From NCBI GenBank assembly GCA_964415605.1, contig CAYQBA010000234.1, forward strand, positions 1 to 6,215: a stretch of 6,215 nt of DNA, given 5' to 3'. Origin of the DNA: UCB3 sp964415605 (GTDB lineage Bacteria > Chloroflexota > Anaerolineae > Epilineales > Epilineaceae). The notes beneath the pieces are model-generated. The model was not told the DNA's origin. It saw only the letters and a list, made by a program, of their open reading frames with translations, and did no database searches. Shown here one piece after another: positions 1-5,728 of the stretch (positions are counted from its first letter, which is position 1; the number at the start of each line of letters is the position of its first letter). The translations under genes and the position numbers were made by a program.

Positions 1-39
1 CGCGGCGCGTGGCTGGCGCGCGGCGGAGCAGCGCGCGCG

Positions 40-1161
40 ATGCTGGCGGCGCGCCCACCGGAGGAGCGCGCCTGGCTCCGGCGCGGCGCGCTCGCGGCGT
101 GCGCCCTCGGCATGCTCGCGCTCCCCCGCGTGCTCGGCGCGTATCACAGCGAGGTGCTCAACCAGGTCGGCTTGTTCGTGCTGATGGGCCTGGGCCTGAA
201 CATCGTCGTGGGCTTCGCCGGGATGCTGGACCTGGGCTACGTGGCGTTCTTCGCGCTCGGCGCCTACACGATGGCGGTGCTGACCTCCCCCGAGAGCTTT
301 CTTGCCACGTCGCCGGATGTGGGCTTCACGGGCTTCTGGACGGCGCTGCCGATCTGCATCGTCGTCGCCGTCGTCGCCGGGATCATGCTCGGCGTCCCGG
401 TGCTGCGGCTGCGCGGCGACTACCTCGCCATCGTCACGCTGGGCTTCGGGGAGATCATCCGCCTGCTGGCGATGTCGGACTGGCTCAAGCCCTATCTGGG
501 CGGGGCGCAGGGCCTCAAGAGCATCCCGGCCATTCAGGCGCCGTTCGTCGGGCTCGGCGAGACGTGCGCGCGCCTCGGCGTGGACTTCCCGCTGTGCATC
601 TACCGCGTGTCGATCGCCGGTCCCGACAAGCCGCAGAAGCTCTTCTACATCATCCTGGCCGGCTGCGGCATCGCGGCGTTCGTCGCGGCGCGGCTCAAGG
701 ACTCGCGGCTCGGCCGGGCGTGGATGGCGCTCCGCGAAGACGAGGACGTGGCACAGGCGATGGGGATCGACCTGGTGCGGACGAAGCTGATGGCGTTCGC
801 GATCGGGGCGGCCTTCTCGGGCTTGAGTGGGACGATCTTCGCGCCCAAGCTCGTGTCGATCTTCCCGCACAGCTTCGGCCTCTTGATCTCGATCAACATC
901 CTGGCGCTGGTCATCGTCGGCGGCATGGGGAGCATCGCCGGCGTGGTCGTCGGCGCGCTGGCGCTGGTGGGCCTGCCCGAGCTGCTGCGGGAGTTCGCGG
1001 AGTACCGGCTGTGGGTGTACGGCATGGTGCTCGTCGGCATGATGCTGTACCGGCCGGAGGGTCTCTTGCCAAGCACGGTGACGCGCCGCGAGAGGCAGGC
1101 CGACGCACCCAACGGCGGTGGGCCCGCCGCCGAACCCGCCGGCGGCGGGGCGGTCGCATGA
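40..1161 (+). CDS. livM: LivM-type branched-chain amino acid ABC transporter permease (5' end uncertain)
   Basis: Integral inner-membrane permease of a LIV-type ABC importer (branched-chain amino acids or related substrates). In this family LivM pairs with LivH to form the channel. The 373-residue product is mostly hydrophobic. A membrane segment lies near residues 16-34, followed by the conserved LivM block at 51-78 (LGLNIVVGFAG, then LDLGYVAFFALGAY). The RGDYLAIVTLGFGEIIRLL block is at 125-143, a GGAQGLKSIP loop follows, and the cytoplasmic ATPase-coupling region is at 223-243 (RLGRAWMALREDED...AQAMGI). C-terminal helices follow, then a low-complexity Gly/Pro/Ala tail after RPEGLLPS. The ATG at 40 has a purine-rich GGCGGAG at 22-28, a rather long spacing. 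The frame is also open back to base 1, so the true start could lie outside the window. It overlaps livG by ATGA. The family call is firm; substrate is inferred. Confidence 0.93.
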   Translation: MLAARPPEERAWLRRGALAACALGMLALPRVLGAYHSEVLNQVGLFVLMGLGLNIVVGFAGMLDLGYVAFFALGAYTMAVLTSPESFLATSPDVGFTGFWTALPICIVVAVVAGIMLGVPVLRLRGDYLAIVTLGFGEIIRLLAMSDWLKPYLGGAQGLKSIPAIQAPFVGLGETCARLGVDFPLCIYRVSIAGPDKPQKLFYIILAGCGIAAFVAARLKDSRLGRAWMALREDEDVAQAMGIDLVRTKLMAFAIGAAFSGLSGTIFAPKLVSIFPHSFGLLISINILALVIVGGMGSIAGVVVGALALVGLPELLREFAEYRLWVYGMVLVGMMLYRPEGLLPSTVTRRERQADAPNGGGPAAEPAGGGAVA

Positions 1162-1982
1162 CGGGCATCATCCTTGAGGCCCGGGGCGTGACCAAGCGGT
1201 TCGGCGGGCTCGTCGCCGTCGACGACATGTCGCTCGACATCCCCGAGCGCGCGATCTACAGCGTCATCGGGCCCAACGGCGCCGGCAAGACCACGTTCTT
1301 CAACTGCTTGACGGGGTTTTACCGGCCGGACGGCGGTACGCTGATCTTCGCCGGCCGGCACGTGCTGCAGGGGCGGCGGACGGATGAGATCACGCGGCTG
1401 GGCATCGCGCGCACCTACCAGAACATCCGCCTGTTCCGCAGCCTGACGGCGGTCGAGAACGTCCTCGTCGGCATGCACGGCCATCTCCGGACGCCGCTGA
1501 TCGGCATGGTGCTGCAAACGGCGGCGGCGCGGCGCGAGGAGGCGGCGGCGCTGGCCGAGGCGCATCGGCTGCTCGCGTTCGTGGGCCTGGCCGGCGCGGG
1601 CGACCGGCTCTCCAAGAACCTCTCGTACGGCGATCAGCGGCGCCTCGAGATCGCGCGCGCCCTGGCCACCCGGCCGGCGCTCCTTCTCCTCGACGAGCCG
1701 ATGGCCGGGATGAACCCGGCGGAGAAGGACGTGATGATCGCGTTCATCCGCCGCCTGCGCGATGAGCTCGGCGTGACGATCCTGCTCATCGAGCACGACA
1801 TGAAGGTCGTGATGTCGATCTCCGAGACGATCAGCGTGATGGACTTCGGGCGCAAGATCGCCGAAGGGCGCCCCGAGGAGATCCAGCGCAACCCCGAGGT
1901 CATCGAGGCCTACCTCGGGCGGGGCGCCGCGGAACCGGGGCCCGCGGACGCACCGGCGACCGCCGGCCGGCCCGCGGACTAG
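1158..1982 (+). CDS. livG: LivG-type branched-chain amino acid ABC transporter ATP-binding protein
   Basis: Cytoplasmic ATPase that, as a heterodimer with LivF, powers the LivHM channel. The 274-residue product shows a complete nucleotide-binding domain: Walker A GPNGAGKTT (38-46, Lys44), Q-loop YQN (Gln88), signature LSYGDQ (155-160, the LivG variant of LSGGQ), Walker B LLLLDEP (Asp179, Glu180) and switch His213 in IEHDM. The end carries the LivG-specific C-terminal motif (IAEGRPEEIQRNPEVIEAYLG), which separates it from LivF and from other ABC ATPases. About 20 low-complexity residues (254-274) follow. The start is the ATG whose TGA overlap terminates livM; the reading frame is open far upstream, but that part is only a shadow of livM. 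No strong Shine-Dalgarno is present, so translational coupling to livM is likely. Confidence 0.96.
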   Translation: MTGIILEARGVTKRFGGLVAVDDMSLDIPERAIYSVIGPNGAGKTTFFNCLTGFYRPDGGTLIFAGRHVLQGRRTDEITRLGIARTYQNIRLFRSLTAVENVLVGMHGHLRTPLIGMVLQTAAARREEAAALAEAHRLLAFVGLAGAGDRLSKNLSYGDQRRLEIARALATRPALLLLDEPMAGMNPAEKDVMIAFIRRLRDELGVTILLIEHDMKVVMSISETISVMDFGRKIAEGRPEEIQRNPEVIEAYLGRGAAEPGPADAPATAGRPAD

Positions 1983-1987
1983 GGGAG
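1981..1987 (+). promoter_or_regulatory. Strong ribosome binding site of livF
   Basis: AGGGGAG lies 8 nt before the ATG at 1996 and overlaps the last two bases of the livG stop codon. It is the clearest Shine-Dalgarno sequence in the window and fixes the livF start. It suggests livF is initiated independently rather than only by coupling. Confidence 0.75.
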
Positions 1988-1995
1988 CGACGCCG

Positions 1996-2709
1996 ATGGC
2001 CCTCCTGGAAGTCGATGCCGTCCACAGCTACTACGGCAACATCCACGCGCTGAAGGGTGTCTCGCTGGCGGTGGACGCCGGCGAGGTCGTGACGCTGATC
2101 GGCGCCAACGGCGCCGGCAAGAGCACGACCCTGCGCACGATCTCCGGCCTGATCCGGCCGCGGGACGGCCACGTGCGCTTTGCGGGCGTGGACCTGGCCC
2201 TGCGCAAGCCGCACCAGATCGTCGCCGCCGGCATCGTCCACGTGCCGGAAGGCCGCGGCATCTTCGGCCGCCTGACCGTCGACGAGAACCTGCAGATCGG
2301 CGCCTTCACGCGCACCGATGCCGACGGCGTGGCGGCCGACCGCGAGATGGTGTTCGCGACGTTCCCGCGGCTCAAGGAGCGCCGCCAGCAAGCCGGGGGC
2401 ACGCTCTCGGGCGGAGAGCAGCAGATGCTGGCGATCGGCCGGGGCCTCATGGCACGCCCCCGAGTGCTCCTCCTCGACGAGCCCTCGATGGGCCTGGCCC
2501 CGATCCTGGTCGAGGAGATCTTCGCCATCATCCAGCGGCTCAACCGCGACCACGGCACGACCATCCTCCTGGTCGAGCAGAACGCCCGCGCCGCGCTCGA
2601 GGTCGCGCATCGGGGCTACGTGCTCGAGACCGGCGCGATCGCGCTGAGCGGCGCGGCCGGCGACCTGCTGCACGACCCGCGGGTACGCGCCGCCTACCTG
2701 GGCGTGTGA
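1996..2709 (+). CDS. livF: LivF-type branched-chain amino acid ABC transporter ATP-binding protein
   Basis: Second ATPase subunit of the LIV-type importer, partner of LivG. The product is 237 residues, the usual LivF length. Motifs in order: the N-terminal SYYGNIHALKGVSL block typical of LivF (11-24), Walker A GANGAGKST (36-44, Lys42), signature LSGGEQQ (137-143), Walker B VLLLDEP (Asp161, Glu162), LVEQNA (Glu194, Gln195) where most ABC proteins have His, and the terminal DPRVRAAYLGV, a LivF hallmark. The Glu-Gln switch is normal for LivF, so the enzyme should be active. It lies 13 bp after livG with a good ribosome binding site. Livestock genes livH and the binding protein are not downstream, so this is the last visible gene of the transporter operon. 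Confidence 0.96.
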   Translation: MALLEVDAVHSYYGNIHALKGVSLAVDAGEVVTLIGANGAGKSTTLRTISGLIRPRDGHVRFAGVDLALRKPHQIVAAGIVHVPEGRGIFGRLTVDENLQIGAFTRTDADGVAADREMVFATFPRLKERRQQAGGTLSGGEQQMLAIGRGLMARPRVLLLDEPSMGLAPILVEEIFAIIQRLNRDHGTTILLVEQNARAALEVAHRGYVLETGAIALSGAAGDLLHDPRVRAAYLGV

Positions 2710-2782
2710 CGCTGGTGGACCGCGCCGACGCCCGCGCCGGTCGTCCCGATGGCCGCCGCGCCAGGGAGGCCGACTGCCTTCG

Positions 2783-2805
2783 AATCGCCCCGTGGCGCGG
2801 CGATT
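2783..2805. other. Short inverted repeat between livF and the HipA-like kinase gene
   Basis: AATCGCC (2783-2789) and GGCGATT (2799-2805) form a perfect 7-bp inverted repeat around a 9-nt loop, in the 114-bp gap after livF. There is no T-run after it on either strand. It could be a weak livF terminator or an operator for the kinase pair, or chance in G+C-rich DNA. A second imperfect dyad (GACCG 2718-2722, CGGTC 2738-2742) sits just after the livF stop. No recognisable promoter was seen in this gap. Confidence 0.25.
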
Positions 2806-2823
2806 GACCGCGGCGGTGGCTCG

Positions 2824-3648
2824 ATGGCGGTGACGCTCCCGACGCACGCGGCCACGCGCTACCTGGTGCCGCTTCGCGAGGGCGGGTCGCTCCCGGCGGT
2901 GGTCGAGACCGACGCGGGCGGCCTCTTCGTCGTGAAGCTGCGCGGCGCCGGGCAGGGCGCCGCGGCCCTGGTGGCGGAGCTCATCGTCGGGCTCCTGGCC
3001 GCGCACCTCGGCCTGCCCGTGCCGGAGCTGGCGCTGATCGACGTGGATCCCGCATTCGGGCGCACCGAGGGCGATCCCGAGATCCAGGATCTCCTGCGCG
3101 CGAGCCACGGGCTGAACGTCGGCCTGCGTTACCTCGACGGCGCGTTCAACTACGATCCGCTCGCCGGCGCGGCCCTGGTGACGCCCGGGCTGGCCGCCGA
3201 CGTCGTGTGGCTCGACGCGCTGGTCAGCAACGTCGATCGGACGCCGCGCAACCCGAACCTGTTGGTCTGGCACCGCGGGATCTGGCTGATCGACCACGGG
3301 GCGGCGCTGTACTTCCACCACCACTGGCCGGCGGTCGACGACGCCACGCCGCGCCGGCCGTTCACGCACGTCAAGGATCACGTGCTCCTGCCGCAGGCGG
3401 GCGACCTCCGCGCCGCCGACGCCCGCCTGGCCGGGCGCATCGACGCCGCGGTGATCGCCGACATCCTGGCGCTGGTGCCCGATGACCTCATCGTGCCGGG
3501 GGACGGCGGCGGCTTCGACTCGCCGGACGCCGCCCGGGCGGCCTACGCGCGCTACCTGTTGGCGCGCCTCGAGGCACCACGGGCGTTCGTCGACGAGGCC
3601 GTGGCGGCGCGGGGCCGGCTGGCGGCCGGAGCCGGTGGGCGGCGTTAG
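2824..3648 (+). CDS. Small HipA-like (HipA_2 type) protein kinase
   Basis: Resembles the compact HipA-family kinases commonly annotated as 'HipA family kinase', not full HipA toxins. In the 274-residue form from the ATG at 2824, Lys38 in FVVKLRGAGQG is the likely ATP-binding lysine. Glu52 and the helix ending in LGLPVPE (63-68) match the HipA N-lobe. RTEGDPEIQDLL (80-91) is typical of this subfamily. SNVDRTPRNPN (135-145) gives the catalytic Asp138 and metal-binding Asn143 with the Asp-x4-Asn spacing seen in HipA. Asp157 in LIDHGAAL is the DFG-like metal ligand. All catalytic residues are therefore present, and kinase activity is expected. There is no helix-turn-helix HipB gene next to it; instead a DUF3037 gene follows 11 bp later. 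An ATG at 2749 would add 25 low-complexity residues unlike the family, so 2824 is preferred. Its substrate is unknown. Confidence 0.85.
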   Translation: MAVTLPTHAATRYLVPLREGGSLPAVVETDAGGLFVVKLRGAGQGAAALVAELIVGLLAAHLGLPVPELALIDVDPAFGRTEGDPEIQDLLRASHGLNVGLRYLDGAFNYDPLAGAALVTPGLAADVVWLDALVSNVDRTPRNPNLLVWHRGIWLIDHGAALYFHHHWPAVDDATPRRPFTHVKDHVLLPQAGDLRAADARLAGRIDAAVIADILALVPDDLIVPGDGGGFDSPDAARAAYARYLLARLEAPRAFVDEAVAARGRLAAGAGGRR

Positions 3649-3659
3649 GCGACCGGCCC

Positions 3660-4073
3660 ATGGGCACTGGGAGCCACGGTTGGATCGACTACGACTACGC
3701 GCTGGTGCGCGTGGTGCCGCACGTCCATCTCGGGGTGTTCGTCAACGTCGGCGTGCTGCTCTTCGCGCCGGCGGCGCGTTTCCTCGGCGCGCGCCTCGCG
3801 CTCGACCCGGAGGTCCTGGCCGGCTGCGGGCCCGGGCTCGACGTCGACCAGGCGTTGCGGTCGCTGCGCGCCATCGAGCACGTCTGCGCCGGCGGACCCG
3901 ACAGCGGCCCGATCGGGCAGCTGCCGATCTCCGAGCGATTCCACTGGCTCACCGCGCCGCGCTCGGCCGTCGTCCAGACATCGCCGGTCCACGGCGGGCG
4001 GGCGCGTGACGTCGAGGCGGCGCTGCTCCACGTATTCGAGCGCTGCATCCCCGGGCGCCCAACCCAGGCTTGA
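3660..4073 (+). CDS. DUF3037 family protein, partner of the HipA-like kinase
   Basis: A 137-residue soluble protein with the DUF3037 pattern. The N-terminal DYALVRVVPHV...GVFVNVGVLLF block (12-35) begins the domain, and RFHWLTAPRSAVVQTSPVH (93-111) is the family's second conserved block. It ends with a helix ahead of a short Pro/Thr tail. No transmembrane segment or signal peptide is visible. DUF3037 genes are known to sit beside HipA_2-type kinase genes, and here the start is 11 bp after the kinase stop on the same strand, so cotranscription is likely. The function is not established. Roles as kinase substrate, inhibitor or adaptor are all inference. AGGCG at 3647-3651 is a weak ribosome binding site. 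The gene ends facing the convergent metallophosphoesterase. Confidence 0.85.
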   Translation: MGTGSHGWIDYDYALVRVVPHVHLGVFVNVGVLLFAPAARFLGARLALDPEVLAGCGPGLDVDQALRSLRAIEHVCAGGPDSGPIGQLPISERFHWLTAPRSAVVQTSPVHGGRARDVEAALLHVFERCIPGRPTQA

Positions 4074-4090
4074 GGCGTCGCGTCCACCGT

Positions 4091-4115
4091 TGGCCGCGGC
4101 CCGTCCCGGCGGCCA
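4091..4115. terminator. Candidate bidirectional hairpin terminator between convergent genes
   Basis: TGGCCGC (4091-4097) and GCGGCCA (4109-4115) form a perfect 7-bp G+C stem with an 11-nt loop, in the 54-bp gap between the DUF3037 and metallophosphoesterase stops. Its position between convergent genes supports a terminator role on both strands. No U-tract follows on either strand, so it would be non-canonical or need Rho. A direct repeat CCACCGT (4084-4090 and 4113-4119) flanks or overlaps it. Confidence 0.35.
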
Positions 4116-4127
4116 CCGTGCCCGAGG

Positions 4128-4859
4128 CTACCAGCCGTAGTCGAGCCGGGCTGCCAGGCGCGGCGGCAGGCCGGCCGCCAGGATCTTGCGCTGGACGGTG
4201 GGAATGGCGTACGCGACGCGGTGGAAGGTGACCTGGCGCCGCTCGAGGTCGAGGCGCGCGTAGCTGGCGCGCGGGTCGCCGTCGCGCGGCTGGCCAACGC
4301 CGCCGGGGTTGACGAGCCAGCGGCTGTCGGCCAGCGGGAGCGGCTCGTCGACCGCGTACGGCCAGCGATAGGCCCCGTCCGGCAGGGCCTCGTAGGCCAC
4401 GGGCACGTGGGTGTGCCCGAAGAAACACACCGCGGTCTCGAACGCGTCGAAGTTCGCGTTGGCCGTGCCGGCGTCGAGGATGTACTCCCAGATCGGGTGA
4501 CCGGGGCTGCCGTGCACCAGGGTCACGTCGTGGTCGGCGAGGTCGACGCGCGGCGCTGCGATGTCGAGGGCGGCCCAGGCGCCGGGGGAAAGCTGGTCAC
4601 CGGTCCATTCCGCGGCGCGGCGGGCCTCGGGGTTGAAGTTGCCCAGGTCGAGCTTGCCGAGGGCGGCCCAGTCGTGGTTGCCGGCCAGCCAGACCTCGGG
4701 CTTGAGCTCGCCCAGGCGCTCGACGCAGGCGTTTGGATCGGGGCCGTAGCCGACGGCGTCGCCGAGGAACCACAGCCGGTCGAAGGCACCGGCGTGGGCC
4801 AGCACGGCCTCGAAGGCCTCGAGGTTGGCGTGGATGTCGGAGACGATGAGGACGATCAT
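4128..4859 (-). CDS. Calcineurin-like metallophosphoesterase (YfcE/MJ0936-like)
   Basis: Probable cytoplasmic two-metal phosphoesterase. The 243-residue product has the complete motif set: SDIHANLEA (Asp8, His10), GDAVGYGPDPN (Asp34), GNHD (60-63), VHGS (His116), GHTH (148-151) and the C-terminal NPGGVGQPRDGDPRASYA block (184-201), as in the phosphodiesterase group with the YfcE-like fold. It ends in the subgroup-specific QRKILAAGLPPRLAARLDYGW tail. Metal ligands are intact, so activity is expected, but the natural substrate cannot be told from sequence. The ATG at 4859 gives the canonical N-terminus beginning with a beta-strand (MIVLIVSDIH). An upstream ATG at 4955 would add 32 atypical residues and is rejected. 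No clear Shine-Dalgarno precedes the start. The gene diverges from tsaE and converges on the DUF3037 gene, so it is probably monocistronic. Confidence 0.92.
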   Translation of the reverse strand: MIVLIVSDIHANLEAFEAVLAHAGAFDRLWFLGDAVGYGPDPNACVERLGELKPEVWLAGNHDWAALGKLDLGNFNPEARRAAEWTGDQLSPGAWAALDIAAPRVDLADHDVTLVHGSPGHPIWEYILDAGTANANFDAFETAVCFFGHTHVPVAYEALPDGAYRWPYAVDEPLPLADSRWLVNPGGVGQPRDGDPRASYARLDLERRQVTFHRVAYAIPTVQRKILAAGLPPRLAARLDYGW

Positions 4860-4891
4860 GGGGTCGGGTCGTCTGAACGCGGCACGCCGCC

Positions 4892-4920
4892 ATGGTAGCA
4901 CAGGCGTGGCCGAATCGCCA
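4892..4920 (-). promoter_or_regulatory. Tentative promoter of the metallophosphoesterase gene
   Basis: Read on the minus strand, TACCAT (complement of 4892-4897) is a 4-of-6 match to a -10 box. TGGCGA (complement of 4915-4920) sits 17 bp upstream but is only a 3-of-6 match to a -35 box. Transcription would start near 4885, leaving a leader of about 26 nt. The evidence is weak. Confidence 0.25.
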
Positions 4921-4927
4921 GCACGGC

Positions 4928-4945
4928 TTAACAGTCCAATAACAG
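4928..4945. repeat. Direct repeat TAACAG, 11-bp period
   Basis: TAACAG occurs at 4929-4934 and again at 4940-4945, exactly one helical turn apart, in the only A+T-rich patch of the divergent metallophosphoesterase/tsaE intergenic region. Such spacing suits a protein binding the same DNA face twice, but two short copies may be coincidence. Confidence 0.3.
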
Positions 4946-4955
4946 CAGATCGCAA

Positions 4956-4972
4956 GCGGGCACGATGCCCGC
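4956..4972. promoter_or_regulatory. Inverted repeat (possible operator) upstream of tsaE
   Basis: GCGGGCA (4956-4962) and TGCCCGC (4966-4972) form a perfect 7-bp dyad with a 3-nt spacer. Its centre is about 33 bp before the predicted tsaE transcription start, where a -35 box would be. A nested alternative dyad pairs GGCAC (4959-4963) with GTGCC (4974-4978). It could be an operator or activator site; regulator unknown. Confidence 0.3.
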
Positions 4973-4984
4973 CGTGCCGCGCGC

Positions 4985-4990
4985 TATAAT
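4985..4990 (+). promoter_or_regulatory. -10 box of the tsaE promoter, implying a leaderless transcript
   Basis: A perfect TATAAT stands out in otherwise G+C-rich DNA. Its last base is 9 nt before the tsaE ATG at 5000, so transcription should start around 4996-4998, leaving a leader of 2-4 nt or none. No TTGACA-like hexamer is found 16-18 bp upstream, and there is no TG extension. Absence of any Shine-Dalgarno before tsaE agrees with leaderless initiation. Confidence 0.6.
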
Positions 4991-4999
4991 GCCGCTCCG

Positions 5000-5728
5000 A
5001 TGATCGGCCGATATGTCTGCTTCGCGCCTGACGCCGCCGCGACGGGCCGTCTGGGCGCTGCCTTGGGACGCGTGCTTCCGCCGGGCGCGGTGGTCTTGCT
5101 GCACGGCGACCTCGGCGCCGGCAAGACGACGTTCGTGCAGGGCATCGCGCGCGGCCTCGGCATCGAGGACGCGATCGCCAGCCCGACGTTCGTCTTGGTC
5201 CGATCTTACGTCACGCCCGCCGCGTCGCCCGAGCACGCGGGCCGCCGGCTGGTGCACGCCGATCTATACCGGCTGCGGGGTCGGGCGGACGCGGCGGACC
5301 TGGGGCTCGACGAAGATCTGGCCGGCGGCGCGATCGTGGCGGTCGAGTGGCCCGAGCGCGCGGCGGGCCTGTGGCCTGCCGACGCGCTCGACGTCGCGTT
5401 GCGCGCGGTGTCCGCGTCCGCTGGCGCGACGGACTCCAGCGCCACGCTGTCCGACGACGGGACCCACGCGGGCAGCGACGGGCCCAGCGATCGCGATCGC
5501 GATGATGGCTCGATCGACGCGAACCGCCCGATCGACCTGCCCGATGCCGATGGCGCGGAGGCCGAGCCGCGGCGCCTCATCTTCACGGCCCGCACCGAGG
5601 ATGGGGCGGCGCTGATCGCGGCCTTCGTGGCCGAGCTGGGCCGCGCGGCGCTCGACGAGGATGCGCGCGTCGCGGGCGTCGCGACCGACCAGGCCGGCGC
5701 GCCCCCTCCCCGCGGGGCCTCCCGATGA
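5000..5728 (+). CDS. tsaE: tRNA t6A biosynthesis ATPase TsaE, with a low-complexity insertion
   Basis: TsaE is the P-loop ATPase that works with TsaB and TsaD to transfer the threonylcarbamoyl group (made by TsaC) onto A37 of ANN-decoding tRNAs. Visible motifs: Walker A GDLGAGKTT (36-44, Lys42), SPTF (61-64), HADLYRL (86-92) and VEWPER (115-120). The usual TsaE is about 150-165 residues; this one is 242. The extra length comes from a Ser/Asp/Gly/Ala-rich stretch at about 138-189, between DALDVALRAV and the final strand-helix RRLIFTARTEDGAALIAAFVAEL, and from a tail of about 29 residues (214-242). The catalytic part is intact. The ATG at 5000 matches the family N-terminus and sits just after a TATAAT. 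It overlaps tsaB by ATGA, so the two should be cotranscribed and coupled. Confidence 0.94.
   Translation: MIGRYVCFAPDAAATGRLGAALGRVLPPGAVVLLHGDLGAGKTTFVQGIARGLGIEDAIASPTFVLVRSYVTPAASPEHAGRRLVHADLYRLRGRADAADLGLDEDLAGGAIVAVEWPERAAGLWPADALDVALRAVSASAGATDSSATLSDDGTHAGSDGPSDRDRDDGSIDANRPIDLPDADGAEAEPRRLIFTARTEDGAALIAAFVAELGRAALDEDARVAGVATDQAGAPPPRGASR
5487..5503 (+). repeat. Short (GCGATC)n tandem repeat inside tsaE
   Basis: The hexamer GCGATC repeats nearly three times (two full copies plus GCGAT), encoding the Asp-Arg alternation in the TsaE insertion. It contains overlapping GCGATCGC palindromes. It may mark slippage-driven growth of the insertion, though it is short. Confidence 0.5.

Noticed and set aside
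9..1157. Open frame upstream of livG that would make a 657-residue protein
   Set aside because: The first 383 residues are Arg/Ala/Gly-rich out-of-frame sequence over livM, with no domain. LivG homology begins exactly at the ATG at 1158.
645..1796. 383-codon antisense reading frame across livM and livG
   Set aside because: G+C-rich shadow: few stops on the opposite strand, Arg/Pro/Ala-biased product, no recognisable domain, opposite a clearly conserved gene pair.
2578..2580. Gln195 in LivF where ABC ATPases usually have the switch His
   Set aside because: The EQN motif is normal in LivF proteins, so it is not a lesion. The LSYGDQ signature in LivG is likewise within family variation.
2749..2823. 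Upstream ATG for the HipA-like kinase
   Set aside because: It adds 25 low-complexity residues and contains the inverted repeat at 2783-2805; the ATG at 2824 fits the family N-terminus better. Not fully excluded.
1900..3381. 493-codon antisense reading frame across livF and the kinase gene
   Set aside because: Longest frame on that strand but with the low-information composition of a shadow; both genes on the + strand have full motif sets.
2824..4073. Classic HipBA toxin-antitoxin operon
   Set aside because: No helix-turn-helix HipB gene upstream or downstream, and the kinase lacks the HipA N-terminal subdomain; the neighbour is DUF3037.
4221..4898. 225-codon + strand frame opposite the metallophosphoesterase
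   Set aside because: Gly/Val-rich mirror of a gene whose minus-strand product has every catalytic motif.
4860..4955. N-terminal extension of the metallophosphoesterase from an ATG at 4955
   Set aside because: The 32 added residues are not family-like, the canonical strand starts at the ATG at 4859, and the extension would cover the likely promoter region.
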